A stretch of DNA of 33,576 bases from Pedobacter sp. Leaf41. Its GTDB lineage: Bacteria; Bacteroidota; Bacteroidia; Sphingobacteriales; Sphingobacteriaceae. The DNA lies in NCBI RefSeq assembly GCF_001422545.1, contig NZ_LMLE01000004.1, forward strand, positions 1,610-35,185, written 5' to 3'. The notes below the pieces were generated by a model, which searched no databases, was not told the origin of the DNA, and was given only the letters and a program-made list of their open reading frames with translations. Every line of letters starts with the position of its first letter. Position 1 is the stretch's first letter. Both the position numbers and the translations under genes were made by a program. Shown in pieces: positions 25,440-32,189 of this stretch.

Positions 25440-25539
25440 CCCGCCTTCACTCCAATCTTTTTATTTAAGCCTAATAGGTTTTCAAACGGCTACGCCGAAA
25501 CCTATTAGGTTTATAAAAAGGATTTCCGCAACAGTCGGG
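25440..25539. repeat. 100-bp palindromic intergenic element
   Basis: Outer ends CCCG (25440) and CGGG (25536-25539) are inverse. Inside are inverse AATC(C)TTTTTAT-like tracts, then perfect 12-base arms CCTAATAGGTTT (25470-25481) and AAACCTATTAGG (25498-25509). The 16-base centre holds a further hairpin, CGGC-TAC-GCCG. The whole can fold as one long imperfect hairpin. It looks like a dispersed MITE- or REP-type element; there is no transposase gene and no target duplication that I can see. The rest of 25371-25742 shows no gene. Confidence 0.7.
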
Positions 25540-25729
25540 TTTAGTTAATTTCAACAATTGTATGAAACTCAATCAGTAAACCCCACAACCCACAAAATCA
25601 TCTTAAAGATTGCCTGCCACGGTAGCCAGAGGGAAATCCACCTTCAAATGGAATACTGTTTTGATTTTTAATATTTATGATCGATATGTAAACTTAAAAG
25701 CTAAAAACTTATACTTAAATCTATTTGTG

Positions 25730-25737
25730 TATTTTTG
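25730..25737 (+). promoter_or_regulatory. -7 promoter box of the radical SAM gene, 5 bases from the ATG
   Basis: TATTTTTG is an exact consensus match and ends 5 bases before the ATG at 25743, predicting a leader of about 2 bases. No clear -33 TTTG at the usual distance. The in-frame TTG at 25725 lies upstream of the predicted transcript. Confidence 0.55.
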
Positions 25738-25742
25738 CGGTA

Positions 25743-26690
25743 ATGGGAACACAGGTTGATTTAGGTATAAAGGGATATAAAAATTACGGCACACATCTAC
25801 GTGAAAAATATAACGGCCAGCGTGTATTTAAAGTAATTGTAGATGGTGGTTTTACCTGCCCTAACAGAGATGGTAGTAAAGGTTTTGGTGGTTGCACTTA
25901 TTGTAACGTAGATTCTTTTACGCCCGAGCCGTCTCGCAAGATGCCTACCATTAGAGAGCAATTGGAGGAGGGGATTAAACGAGCTAGAACCAGTTATAAA
26001 GCTGATAAGTTTATAGTTTACTTCCAGCCAAATACCAATACTTATGCGCCAACGCATTATTTAAAGATGATGTATGATGAAGCGCTTTCGGTAAATACAG
26101 AAGATATTGTTGGTTTTTCGGTAGGTACTCGTCCTGATTGTATCGACGCCGAAAAGGTGGCTTTGCTGGAAAGCTACGCCGATCGTTTCGACGTTGATTT
26201 GGAAATGGGAATGGAATCTATTTACGATGAAACTTTAGAAAAGATTAATAGAGGCTGCAGCCATGGAGAATTTGTAGCCGCGGTTAAGCTTCTGGAAAAT
26301 AGTAAACTCGATCTTTGTGTACACACCATCTTTGGTTTCCCCTGGGAGACTAAAGAAATGATGCATGGCTATATTCATGAAATCAACCGTTTCCCTCAAA
26401 TAAAGTTTGTTAAATTTCATCATCTTCATATCGTAGAGGGCTCTATAATGGGTGCGAAATATAAAAAAGAACCCTTTAAGCTTTTTACCCTGGAAGAATA
26501 TACAGATTTGCTCTGCGAACTTATTCCGATGCTACGACCAGATATTGTAATTCAGCGTTTATTTGGGATTTCTGATTGGGATTTGCTAATTGCGCCAAAT
26601 TGGGGGTTAAATAAATCGGCAATTCAAACCTATATAGATAAAGCGCTAGAAAAAAGAGAGGTTGTTCAAGGTTCTCTTTATTTAGGTTAA
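25743..26690 (+). CDS. Radical SAM protein of the YhcC/TIGR01212 type
   Basis: The 315-aa product has an iron-sulphur motif with the wider spacing C39-X11-C51-X2-C54 (FTCPNRDGSKGFGGCTYC), not the common CX3CX2C. This spacing and the PNRDG segment are typical of the TIGR01212/YhcC group, related to Elp3-like radical SAM proteins. Later, VGFSVGTRPDCID, then DLEMGMESIYDETLEKINRG, and HTIFGFPWET follow the family's barrel layout. The reaction and substrate of this group are not established to my knowledge. I start at 25743 (MGTQVDLG) because earlier starts overlap the promoter. Single gene with its own terminator. Confidence 0.88.
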   Translation: MGTQVDLGIKGYKNYGTHLREKYNGQRVFKVIVDGGFTCPNRDGSKGFGGCTYCNVDSFTPEPSRKMPTIREQLEEGIKRARTSYKADKFIVYFQPNTNTYAPTHYLKMMYDEALSVNTEDIVGFSVGTRPDCIDAEKVALLESYADRFDVDLEMGMESIYDETLEKINRGCSHGEFVAAVKLLENSKLDLCVHTIFGFPWETKEMMHGYIHEINRFPQIKFVKFHHLHIVEGSIMGAKYKKEPFKLFTLEEYTDLLCELIPMLRPDIVIQRLFGISDWDLLIAPNWGLNKSAIQTYIDKALEKREVVQGSLYLG

Positions 26691-27034
26691 TTATTTACTT
26701 TTTGTTAATTTTTTTATTAAATCCTGCGAATTATCACAGGATTTTTTGTTTTTGCAGCTTTAATGTGATAATATTCTTCAAAAAATTGATAAAAACTTAT
26801 TATTCTTTCAAAATAGGAGATTTTATTTTTGTTAAAATGCGCCTATAAAAAGTGTCGTTTTTTGTTATCGTTTCATTTTTAGCGTTATATTTTGCCTTGT
26901 TTTACAAAAATTTGCTGTTTTTGTTATAATTATCTAATTTAATGGTGTAAAAATTACAATATGTCGTATTTTTATCGAAATAATTATTGAATTATTAAGA
27001 GATTTATTAAAACAAACAAATTAAACTAAAAAAC
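26691..27034 (+). promoter_or_regulatory. Long AT-rich region upstream of amtB
   Basis: After the radical SAM terminator there are about 280 AT-rich bases before amtB. Candidate promoter: TTTTTTG (26858-26864), 21 bases, then TATATTTTG (26886-26894), one base longer than consensus. Another -7-like TATTTTTG is at 26824-26831. I see no convincing sigma-54 element. A 9-codon frame at about 26961 is too short and featureless to call. The length suggests regulated expression of amtB, but no operator is identified. Confidence 0.4.
26719..26750 (+). terminator. Intrinsic terminator of the radical SAM gene
   Basis: AAATCCTG (26719-26726) pairs with CAGGATTT (26737-26744) across a 10-base loop, followed by Ts. 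Confidence 0.85.
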
Positions 27035-28423
27035 ATGAGTAAATTTTCCCTCAAACAGTATGCGCCCTTCGCAGTCTTAATGATTGTGGCAATTGCGGCA
27101 CTATTTATTCCTTTACTTCCAAATTTTGACGATGGAAAATACAGTGCACCTGATATTGCCTTCGTTTTAATTTCGGCAGCTTTGGTGTTTTTAATGACTC
27201 CTGGTCTTGCATTTTTCTATGGTGGTATGGTTCACCGTAAAAATGTACTATCAACTATGATTAAAAGTGTAGTTGCTGCGGGGGTTATTACTGTTCTTTG
27301 GACAGTTGTAGGTTTCAGTCTAGCGTTTGGAGAATCAATAGGTGGATTTATTGGAAATCCTTCAACTTATTTGTTCTTTCAAGGTGTAAACTCTGGACCA
27401 GCTTGGGGTACTATTCCTTTATCGCTTTTCGCTGTGTTCCAGCTTATGTTCGCCATCATCACCCCAGGTTTGGTTGTTGGTGCTGTAGCTGAACGTATCA
27501 AATTTACTTCATACATTTTGTTTATTGTATTGTTTGCCATTTTCGTTTACTCGCCATTGGCACACTGGACATGGTCGCCAGAAGGATTTCTATTGAAAAT
27601 GGGCGTTCTTGATTTTGCTGGTGGTACAGTTGTTCACATTTCGGCTGGTATGGCTGCTTTAGCGGGGGCGTTGGTATTAAAACGTAGAAAATCTCACTTA
27701 GAGCATAAAGAAGTTCCACCTGCAAATATTCCCTACGTATTAATAGGTACAGGTTTACTTTGGTTCGGTTGGTTCGGCTTTAACGCAGGTTCGGCTTTAG
27801 GAGCAAACTCTTTAGCAGTCTCAGCTTTCTTGACCACCAATACTGCGGCTGGTGCGGCAGGTTTATCGTGGATGTTCTTTGATGTAGCGAGAGGCAAAAA
27901 ACCATCCGTTCTGGGTTTCTGTATTGGTGCGGTAGTTGGTTTAGTGGCCATTACTCCAGGTGCTGGTTTTGTAAGTATTCCTTCAAGTATCTTTATTGGT
28001 GTTATTGCATCAGTAATCTCTAACCTGGTTGTTTCATGGAAACAAAAAACAAGCTTAGATGATACTTTGGATGTATTTCCTTGCCACGGTGTTGGTGGTA
28101 TTGTTGGGATGATTTTGACAGGTGTTTTCGCAACTAAAACGGTAAACAGCATTGGTGCTGACGGTTTATTGTATGGCGGTACTGAGTTTTTCTTTACTCA
28201 AGTTAAAGGTGCCGTAATCGTAATCATCTTCAGTTTTGTGGTGTCTTTCATCATCTTTAAATTCATCAACCTAATTCAACCAATTCGTGTATCAGAAGAG
28301 GAAGAAGAAATGGGACTTGATGAGTCGCAGCATAATGAAAAGTATTCTCAAGGTACATTGTTAGTGGAAGAGAGAGCTATCTACATTGAAAAAAATAGCC
28401 CTTTAACAGAACCAATAGCCTAA
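27035..28423 (+). CDS. amtB: Ammonium transporter Amt
   Basis: The 462-aa product moves ammonium across the inner membrane. It carries the Amt signature DFAGGTVVHISAG, with pore His201 and His351 (PCHGVGGIVG), the twin-His pair, and GWFGFNAGS of the family core. About 11 helices are expected; the N-terminus may be an uncleaved helix. The cytoplasmic tail keeps GLDESQHNEKY, the region contacted by PII proteins. No glnK/PII gene is adjacent, unlike the common amtB-glnK layout. An outer-membrane porin gene follows 37 bases later with no terminator between, so they are probably one operon, likely induced by nitrogen limitation. Confidence 0.95.
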   Translation: MSKFSLKQYAPFAVLMIVAIAALFIPLLPNFDDGKYSAPDIAFVLISAALVFLMTPGLAFFYGGMVHRKNVLSTMIKSVVAAGVITVLWTVVGFSLAFGESIGGFIGNPSTYLFFQGVNSGPAWGTIPLSLFAVFQLMFAIITPGLVVGAVAERIKFTSYILFIVLFAIFVYSPLAHWTWSPEGFLLKMGVLDFAGGTVVHISAGMAALAGALVLKRRKSHLEHKEVPPANIPYVLIGTGLLWFGWFGFNAGSALGANSLAVSAFLTTNTAAGAAGLSWMFFDVARGKKPSVLGFCIGAVVGLVAITPGAGFVSIPSSIFIGVIASVISNLVVSWKQKTSLDDTLDVFPCHGVGGIVGMILTGVFATKTVNSIGADGLLYGGTEFFFTQVKGAVIVIIFSFVVSFIIFKFINLIQPIRVSEEEEEMGLDESQHNEKYSQGTLLVEERAIYIEKNSPLTEPIA

Positions 28424-28460
28424 CCTTTTAATAATATCTAAACCCAAATAAAGCTCAAAC

Positions 28461-29477
28461 ATGAAGAAATTTTTAACTGCTATTTTCGCAATGGCCAGCG
28501 CTAGCTGCGCCCTCGCTCAAGAAACGCCAACATCTCCACTCGAAATTTCGGGCTCGGTTGATACCTATTTTAAGTACGATTTTGCTAAACAACCCAATAT
28601 CGGAACTTCATTTGCATCAGATCATAATTCAGTATCATTAGGGATGATTGATTTGGTTTTGAAGAAAAAAACCGGAAAAGCATCATTCGTAGGTGAACTA
28701 TCATTCGGACCAAGAGGCCAAACGCAATCAATTTTAGATGCTTCTGATGATGGATCATCTTTCCATATCCAAAACTTATACGTAAACTACGATTTTACAG
28801 ATCAGTTTTCGATGACGGCCGGTTACATGGGAACATTTATTGGTTATGAAGTAATATCTCCGGTAGGAAATTTTAATTACTCTACTTCGTACTTATTCAC
28901 CAATGGCCCTTTCCAAAATGCGGGAATTAAAGCAACCTATAAATTCTCTGATAAAGTAAGTTTAATGGCTGGTTTATTTAACGATTGGAATGTTTATACG
29001 GCAACCCGTGGCGTATCAAGTATTGGTGGTCAGTTAATGGTTTCGCCTGTTGAGGGCTGGACTGCATATTTAAATGTATTATCTGGTGCTGGTGGTGGTG
29101 GTTATGGTACAATTGCTGATTTAACTACTGCTTATCAAATTACAGATAAGTTCAAGTTAGGTTTAAACGCAGCCAACTATGATATCAATGATGATGCTGG
29201 CGGTTATGCTGGTGCAGCACTATATCCTCAATATTCATTTACAGATGCAGTTGCATTGGGTTTAAGAGGTGAGTATTTTAAATACAAAAATGTAGGTGGT
29301 ATTGAGGGTGAAAAGTATACTTCGGTTACGCTAACAGCCAACATAAAATCTGGAGGCTTAACTTTCATTCCCGAAGTTAGATTAGATCATAGCGGAACTA
29401 AACCATTTGCAAAGGAAAATGGAATGGCTGCTCCAAATGCCGGGCAGTTTTCATTAGCAGCAGTTTACGCTTTCTAA
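28461..29477 (+). CDS. Outer-membrane porin, BBP2/OmpL-like, paired with amtB
   Basis: The 338-aa product has a signal peptide ending SCALAQ, then a beta-barrel with alternating strands and Gly-rich turns. LEISGSVDTYFKYDF at the mature start and SVSLGMIDLVLKKK resemble putative beta-barrel porin-2 (OmpL-like) proteins. It ends FSLAAVYAF, a C-terminal Phe signal for outer-membrane insertion. It lies 37 bases after amtB on the same strand and is followed by a strong terminator, so it is probably co-expressed and may let ammonium or a nitrogen solute through the outer membrane. That role is inferred from position only. Confidence 0.78.
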   Translation: MKKFLTAIFAMASASCALAQETPTSPLEISGSVDTYFKYDFAKQPNIGTSFASDHNSVSLGMIDLVLKKKTGKASFVGELSFGPRGQTQSILDASDDGSSFHIQNLYVNYDFTDQFSMTAGYMGTFIGYEVISPVGNFNYSTSYLFTNGPFQNAGIKATYKFSDKVSLMAGLFNDWNVYTATRGVSSIGGQLMVSPVEGWTAYLNVLSGAGGGGYGTIADLTTAYQITDKFKLGLNAANYDINDDAGGYAGAALYPQYSFTDAVALGLRGEYFKYKNVGGIEGEKYTSVTLTANIKSGGLTFIPEVRLDHSGTKPFAKENGMAAPNAGQFSLAAVYAF

Positions 29478-29495
29478 AGGCAATCAATATTTACT

Positions 29496-29531
29496 AAGCC
29501 GCCAGTCCATCTAAACTGGCGGCTTTTTTTT
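29496..29531 (+). terminator. Strong intrinsic terminator of the amtB-porin operon
   Basis: AGCCGCCAGT (29497-29506) pairs perfectly with ACTGGCGGCT (29515-29524) around an 8-base loop, followed by a run of Ts. It is the most GC-rich hairpin in the window. Confidence 0.95.
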
Positions 29532-29559
29532 ACCTTAGGTACCGATTAACACCATTAAT

Positions 29560-30135
29560 ATGAAATATACACTCGCAATTTTTCTCTTACTTTTAACAAT
29601 TGAGCTCTCGGCTCAGGAAAAGCAATTTTCTAAAGATGAAAATGGTAAGTTTATTTATTATAAAGTTGTTGATTCACAAAACCTCGATAAGTCAGTATTG
29701 ATAGATCGGGCAACAGATTTTTTTTCTGCTAACAAAAATTCATTAAAAATAACAGAGCGCACAGATACTTCTATTTTAGCTACAGGAAAATTGATAATCG
29801 ATAAAACTGTTTTAGTTGTTGGTCATCCTAGCGGTGAACTGAACTATAATCTTTCTTTCCAGGTTAAGGAAGGGAAGTATCGCTATTGGTTAACTGATTT
29901 TACCTACATTCCTTATCAAAGAGATCGCTATGGTAATTTCGTAGCCAAAACAAATATTACTACGCCACTCGAAAAACAAGCCGATAAATTAAATTCAGGT
30001 TCTTGGAAAGACGTGCAAGCGGCAGCCTATACAAAAGTTGCAAAATTAAGTGATGCGTTTAAAAAATATTTGGCTACAGATAAAAAAGCACCATTACCTG
30101 CAAAAGAAAAGACCATTTCTACCAAGAAGTGGTAG
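29560..30135 (+). CDS. DUF4468 exported protein
   Basis: The 191-aa product has a signal peptide (MKYTLAIFLLLLTIELSAQ) and a body matching DUF4468 (TBP-like fold) of Bacteroidota: a KVVDSQNLDKSVLIDRATDF-type start, then VVGHPSGELNYNLSFQVKEG and YRYWLTDFTYIPY. The C-terminal end is Lys-rich. Its function is unknown; these are secreted or periplasmic. Its stop is one base from the stop of the convergent SRPBCC gene, with no terminator between. It begins just after the amtB-operon terminator and so should have its own promoter, which I could not place. Confidence 0.8.
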   Translation: MKYTLAIFLLLLTIELSAQEKQFSKDENGKFIYYKVVDSQNLDKSVLIDRATDFFSANKNSLKITERTDTSILATGKLIIDKTVLVVGHPSGELNYNLSFQVKEGKYRYWLTDFTYIPYQRDRYGNFVAKTNITTPLEKQADKLNSGSWKDVQAAAYTKVAKLSDAFKKYLATDKKAPLPAKEKTISTKKW

Positions 30136-30136
30136 G

Positions 30137-30604
30137 TTATGGTTTTCCAAAAAGTGCTTCTACCTTTTGGTAACGAAAATCAAATATACCCTTGATTTTG
30201 TTCTTCACCACAACTGCATTTGCTACATTACCGATTGGCCCCCAACCTACGCTGTAATGCAAAATATCATGCATTAAAACACCGCTGTCTATTGGTTTAA
30301 AATGGTGCTGGTGATGCCAAAAGGCAAACGGCCCAAAACGCTGCTCATCTATAAAATATTCCAGATCTTTTACGTGGGTAATTTCCGTCACCCAATCGAG
30401 CTTTATTCCCAAAAGCGGTGATACCTTGTAAGTGATAATCAAACCTGGATACATCTTTGTGTTCTCCATATTAGGCGAAGTAACATCGAAAGTCATATCA
30501 GCTGGCGTAATTTCTGCCAGATTTAATGGCGAAGAGAAGAAATCCCAGGCTTTTTCTATGCTAATGGGAAGTTTTTGAGTGAATTCTGTCCTATGTAATT
30601 TCAA
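30137..30604 (-). CDS. SRPBCC-fold ligand-binding protein
   Basis: The 155-aa product has no signal peptide and looks like an SRPBCC (START-like) domain: an opening EFTQKLPISIEKAWDFFSSP, helix-grip features, then WVTEITHVKDLEYFIDEQRFGPFAFWHHQHHF. Such proteins bind hydrophobic ligands in a central cavity. It follows the TlpA-like gene by 31 bases on the same strand, so they may share a transcript. No ligand can be read. Convergent, nearly overlapping stop with the DUF4468 gene. Confidence 0.8.
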   Translation of the reverse strand: MKLHRTEFTQKLPISIEKAWDFFSSPLNLAEITPADMTFDVTSPNMENTKMYPGLIITYKVSPLLGIKLDWVTEITHVKDLEYFIDEQRFGPFAFWHHQHHFKPIDSGVLMHDILHYSVGWGPIGNVANAVVVKNKIKGIFDFRYQKVEALFGKP

Positions 30605-30635
30605 ATCAGATTTTTATACATAAACACATTCAGCG

Positions 30636-31163
30636 TTATTTTGTGTTGGATGCAGCATTTAATTTATCATCGATCAATTTTACCAGGCGCTGAAATTCTT
30701 TCTCTTCATAGCCAATAGATTGATAAATGATCTTCCCATTTTGATCAATCAAAATGTTTCGAGGGATAGATTGTTTTGCGAATTTGCTGAAAATACTTCT
30801 GTTTACATCAGGAAGAATAGGAAATGTAAAACCTCGTTTCGCTTTATAAGGTATCAATTTATCCCATCCTTCCTCTCTTCCAAATACAAAAAATTGAAAG
30901 TTTTTGTCGTTTTTATGCTTATCCCAAATTTGTTTTTGCACCAGTGGCAACTCGGTATTGCAGGGTGGACACCAGGTGGCAAAAAGGTTAATTAAAATTA
31001 ATTTACCCTTAAAATCGGCTAAATCTACAATTTTACCTTTTTCGATTTCGAATGTAAAAGTTGGAGCTGTATCGCCAACTTTTGTGTACGAGCCTTCATC
31101 GCTTGTCTGCGCAAATGTGTTAATCGAAAAAGCCAGAAATAATAAAAGTAAGATCTTCTTCAT
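30636..31163 (-). CDS. TlpA-like thiol-disulphide oxidoreductase
   Basis: The 175-aa product has a signal peptide (MKKILLLLFLAFSINTFAQ) and a thioredoxin-fold domain with active site WCPPC (Cys65, Cys68), preceded by LILINLFAT. This is typical of TlpA/ResA-like periplasmic redox proteins that reduce disulphides, for example in cytochrome c maturation. The region around SIPRNILIDQNGKI holds the conserved cis-Pro position. It is a secreted, probably periplasmic enzyme; its partner is unknown. A clear promoter lies upstream. The SRPBCC gene is 31 bases downstream. Confidence 0.9.
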   Translation of the reverse strand: MKKILLLLFLAFSINTFAQTSDEGSYTKVGDTAPTFTFEIEKGKIVDLADFKGKLILINLFATWCPPCNTELPLVQKQIWDKHKNDKNFQFFVFGREEGWDKLIPYKAKRGFTFPILPDVNRSIFSKFAKQSIPRNILIDQNGKIIYQSIGYEEKEFQRLVKLIDDKLNAASNTK

Positions 31164-31179
31164 ACAAAATGATTTATGT

Positions 31180-31211
31180 TAAAGATACTCTTATAAATTT
31201 TCTTTGCAAAA
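31180..31211 (-). promoter_or_regulatory. Promoter of the TlpA-like gene
   Basis: On the minus strand TTTTG (31207-31211), exactly 19 bases, then TATCTTTA (31180-31187), one mismatch from consensus. The ATG lies 16 bases further on. The -33 box directly abuts the stop codon of the preceding YkuK-like gene (31212-31214), so the promoter fills the gap between the two genes. Confidence 0.65.
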
Positions 31212-31685
31212 CTAGTGTACCATTTTATCTGCGCAGGTAGAGCTGGCAAATGCTTCAGGTTTGGCTTTGAAAATAAAACCCATACTCAAAATATATCCCA
31301 TGGCATCGTTCAGTGCCTTGTTCGATTTGAAAGAAGGATTGGTGTTAATATCTGCATGAACTTCCAGAGCAACATCATAAATATCCAGCAAATCGCAAAT
31401 AGAATAAGCGGTTTCGATTGATTTTTGAACCTCCATCAACATTCTTTCTTTGATACCCACTTGTTGAGTGCTTTTTTCTTGATGGATGTACATGAATCCG
31501 CCATGATGCTCTCTTAGCAGTACGATAACGGTTGCAAAATCGGTTGTCAGTCCCTTAACTTGCGAATCGGTTCCGATACAGACTTTCAGTTTGTAGCCAT
31601 TTTCTGTTTCTCGGATAATGGCTTGCTCTACTTCTTCAAGGATAGAAGATTGGATGATTTCTCCACTAAATTTTTTCCAGGTCAT
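31212..31685 (-). CDS. YkuK-like ribonuclease H-fold protein (DUF458)
   Basis: The 157-aa product resembles the YkuK/DUF458 family with an RNase H-like fold: KVCIGTDSQVKG near residue 40, FATVIVLLREHHGGFMYIH, and EVHADINTNPSFKS later. The acidic residues in IGTDSQ and HADIN are in places expected for metal binding in this fold. No signal peptide; cytoplasmic. The biological role of the family is unclear to me. It is the first of three minus-strand genes, but the next one has its own promoter. Confidence 0.8.
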   Translation of the reverse strand: MTWKKFSGEIIQSSILEEVEQAIIRETENGYKLKVCIGTDSQVKGLTTDFATVIVLLREHHGGFMYIHQEKSTQQVGIKERMLMEVQKSIETAYSICDLLDIYDVALEVHADINTNPSFKSNKALNDAMGYILSMGFIFKAKPEAFASSTCADKMVH

Positions 31686-31712
31686 ACACTAAATTGTTTT
31701 TTAAGGTTAATT

Positions 31713-31730
31713 CCAAAGGAATCCCTTTGG
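31713..31730. repeat. Perfect short palindrome upstream of the YkuK-like gene
   Basis: CCAAAGG (31713-31719) and CCTTTGG (31724-31730) form a 7-base stem with loop AATC. No T run follows on either strand, so it is not a terminator. It may be an operator or a piece of a dispersed repeat. The rest of 31686-31921 shows nothing else I can call. Confidence 0.45.
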
Positions 31731-31921
31731 CACAAATGGTACTTGGGTTTATATAAAAATAGGAGCTAGAAATTAAATTGATGTTAAGCTAGGTTATTTA
31801 TTTGTTAACAAAAACTTAGTTTTCAACAAGTTAAGTGTTTTAAGTGTGATTAATATCAATTGATTTATATTAATTACAACTTAACGGACGTTTTACTTGT
31901 TACATTTTATATTAAAAATCA

Positions 31922-32146
31922 ATGATTATGAGCGCAGAATTAATTCATGAACTTCAGCTTTTGCAAAACAGCAGAGCCAATAAATTTGCGGATGATTTAA
32001 CTGATAGACTAAAATCATCTGTTGATCTTGTAACGGAAAAAGTTAATTCATCAATGGCCAAACGTGGTAGCATGTTAATGTTATTGGAAAAACGTTTCAG
32101 CTTTTCTGCTATTAGAAAACTTAAATCTAGGCTATTTAAGTTCTAA
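31922..32146 (+). CDS. Small hypothetical protein, 74 aa
   Basis: The 74-aa product may start at 31922 or at the second ATG (31928, MSAELIHEL). It is highly charged with helical periodicity: SAELIHELQLLQNSRANKFADDL, then DRLKSSVDLVTEKVN and a basic C-terminus KLKSRLFKF. No membrane segment or signal peptide. An AT-rich leader typical of Bacteroidota precedes it. I recognise no family. Acidic/amphipathic first half and basic end would fit a nucleic-acid-associated or regulatory protein, but this is only suggestive. Confidence 0.55.
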   Translation: MIMSAELIHELQLLQNSRANKFADDLTDRLKSSVDLVTEKVNSSMAKRGSMLMLLEKRFSFSAIRKLKSRLFKF

Positions 32147-32176
32147 TTGAATTTTATCAGGGCCAATCGAAATGCT

Positions 32177-32184
32177 TATCTTTG
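32177..32184 (+). promoter_or_regulatory. -7 promoter box of the DEAD-box helicase gene, 5 bases from the ATG
   Basis: TATCTTTG is an exact consensus match and ends 5 bases before the ATG at 32190, predicting a leader of about 2 bases. The earlier ATG at 32172 lies upstream of the box and would not be transcribed from it. The -33 element is unclear. Confidence 0.55.
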
Positions 32185-32189
32185 GCGAA

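Noticed and set aside
26961..26990. Nine-codon leader peptide before amtB
   Set aside because: Too short, without ribosome-binding signal or regulatory codons; AT-rich DNA produces such frames by chance.
26760..27034. Sigma-54 promoter for amtB
   Set aside because: No GG/GC pair with the required spacing could be found in the AT-rich upstream region.
27522..28152. Minus-strand open frames within amtB
   Set aside because: Antisense to a well-conserved transporter, with shadow-frame composition rich in Pro, Lys and Thr.
30904..31182. Plus-strand frame over the TlpA-like gene
   Set aside because: Antisense to a clear thioredoxin-fold gene, and it covers that gene's promoter.
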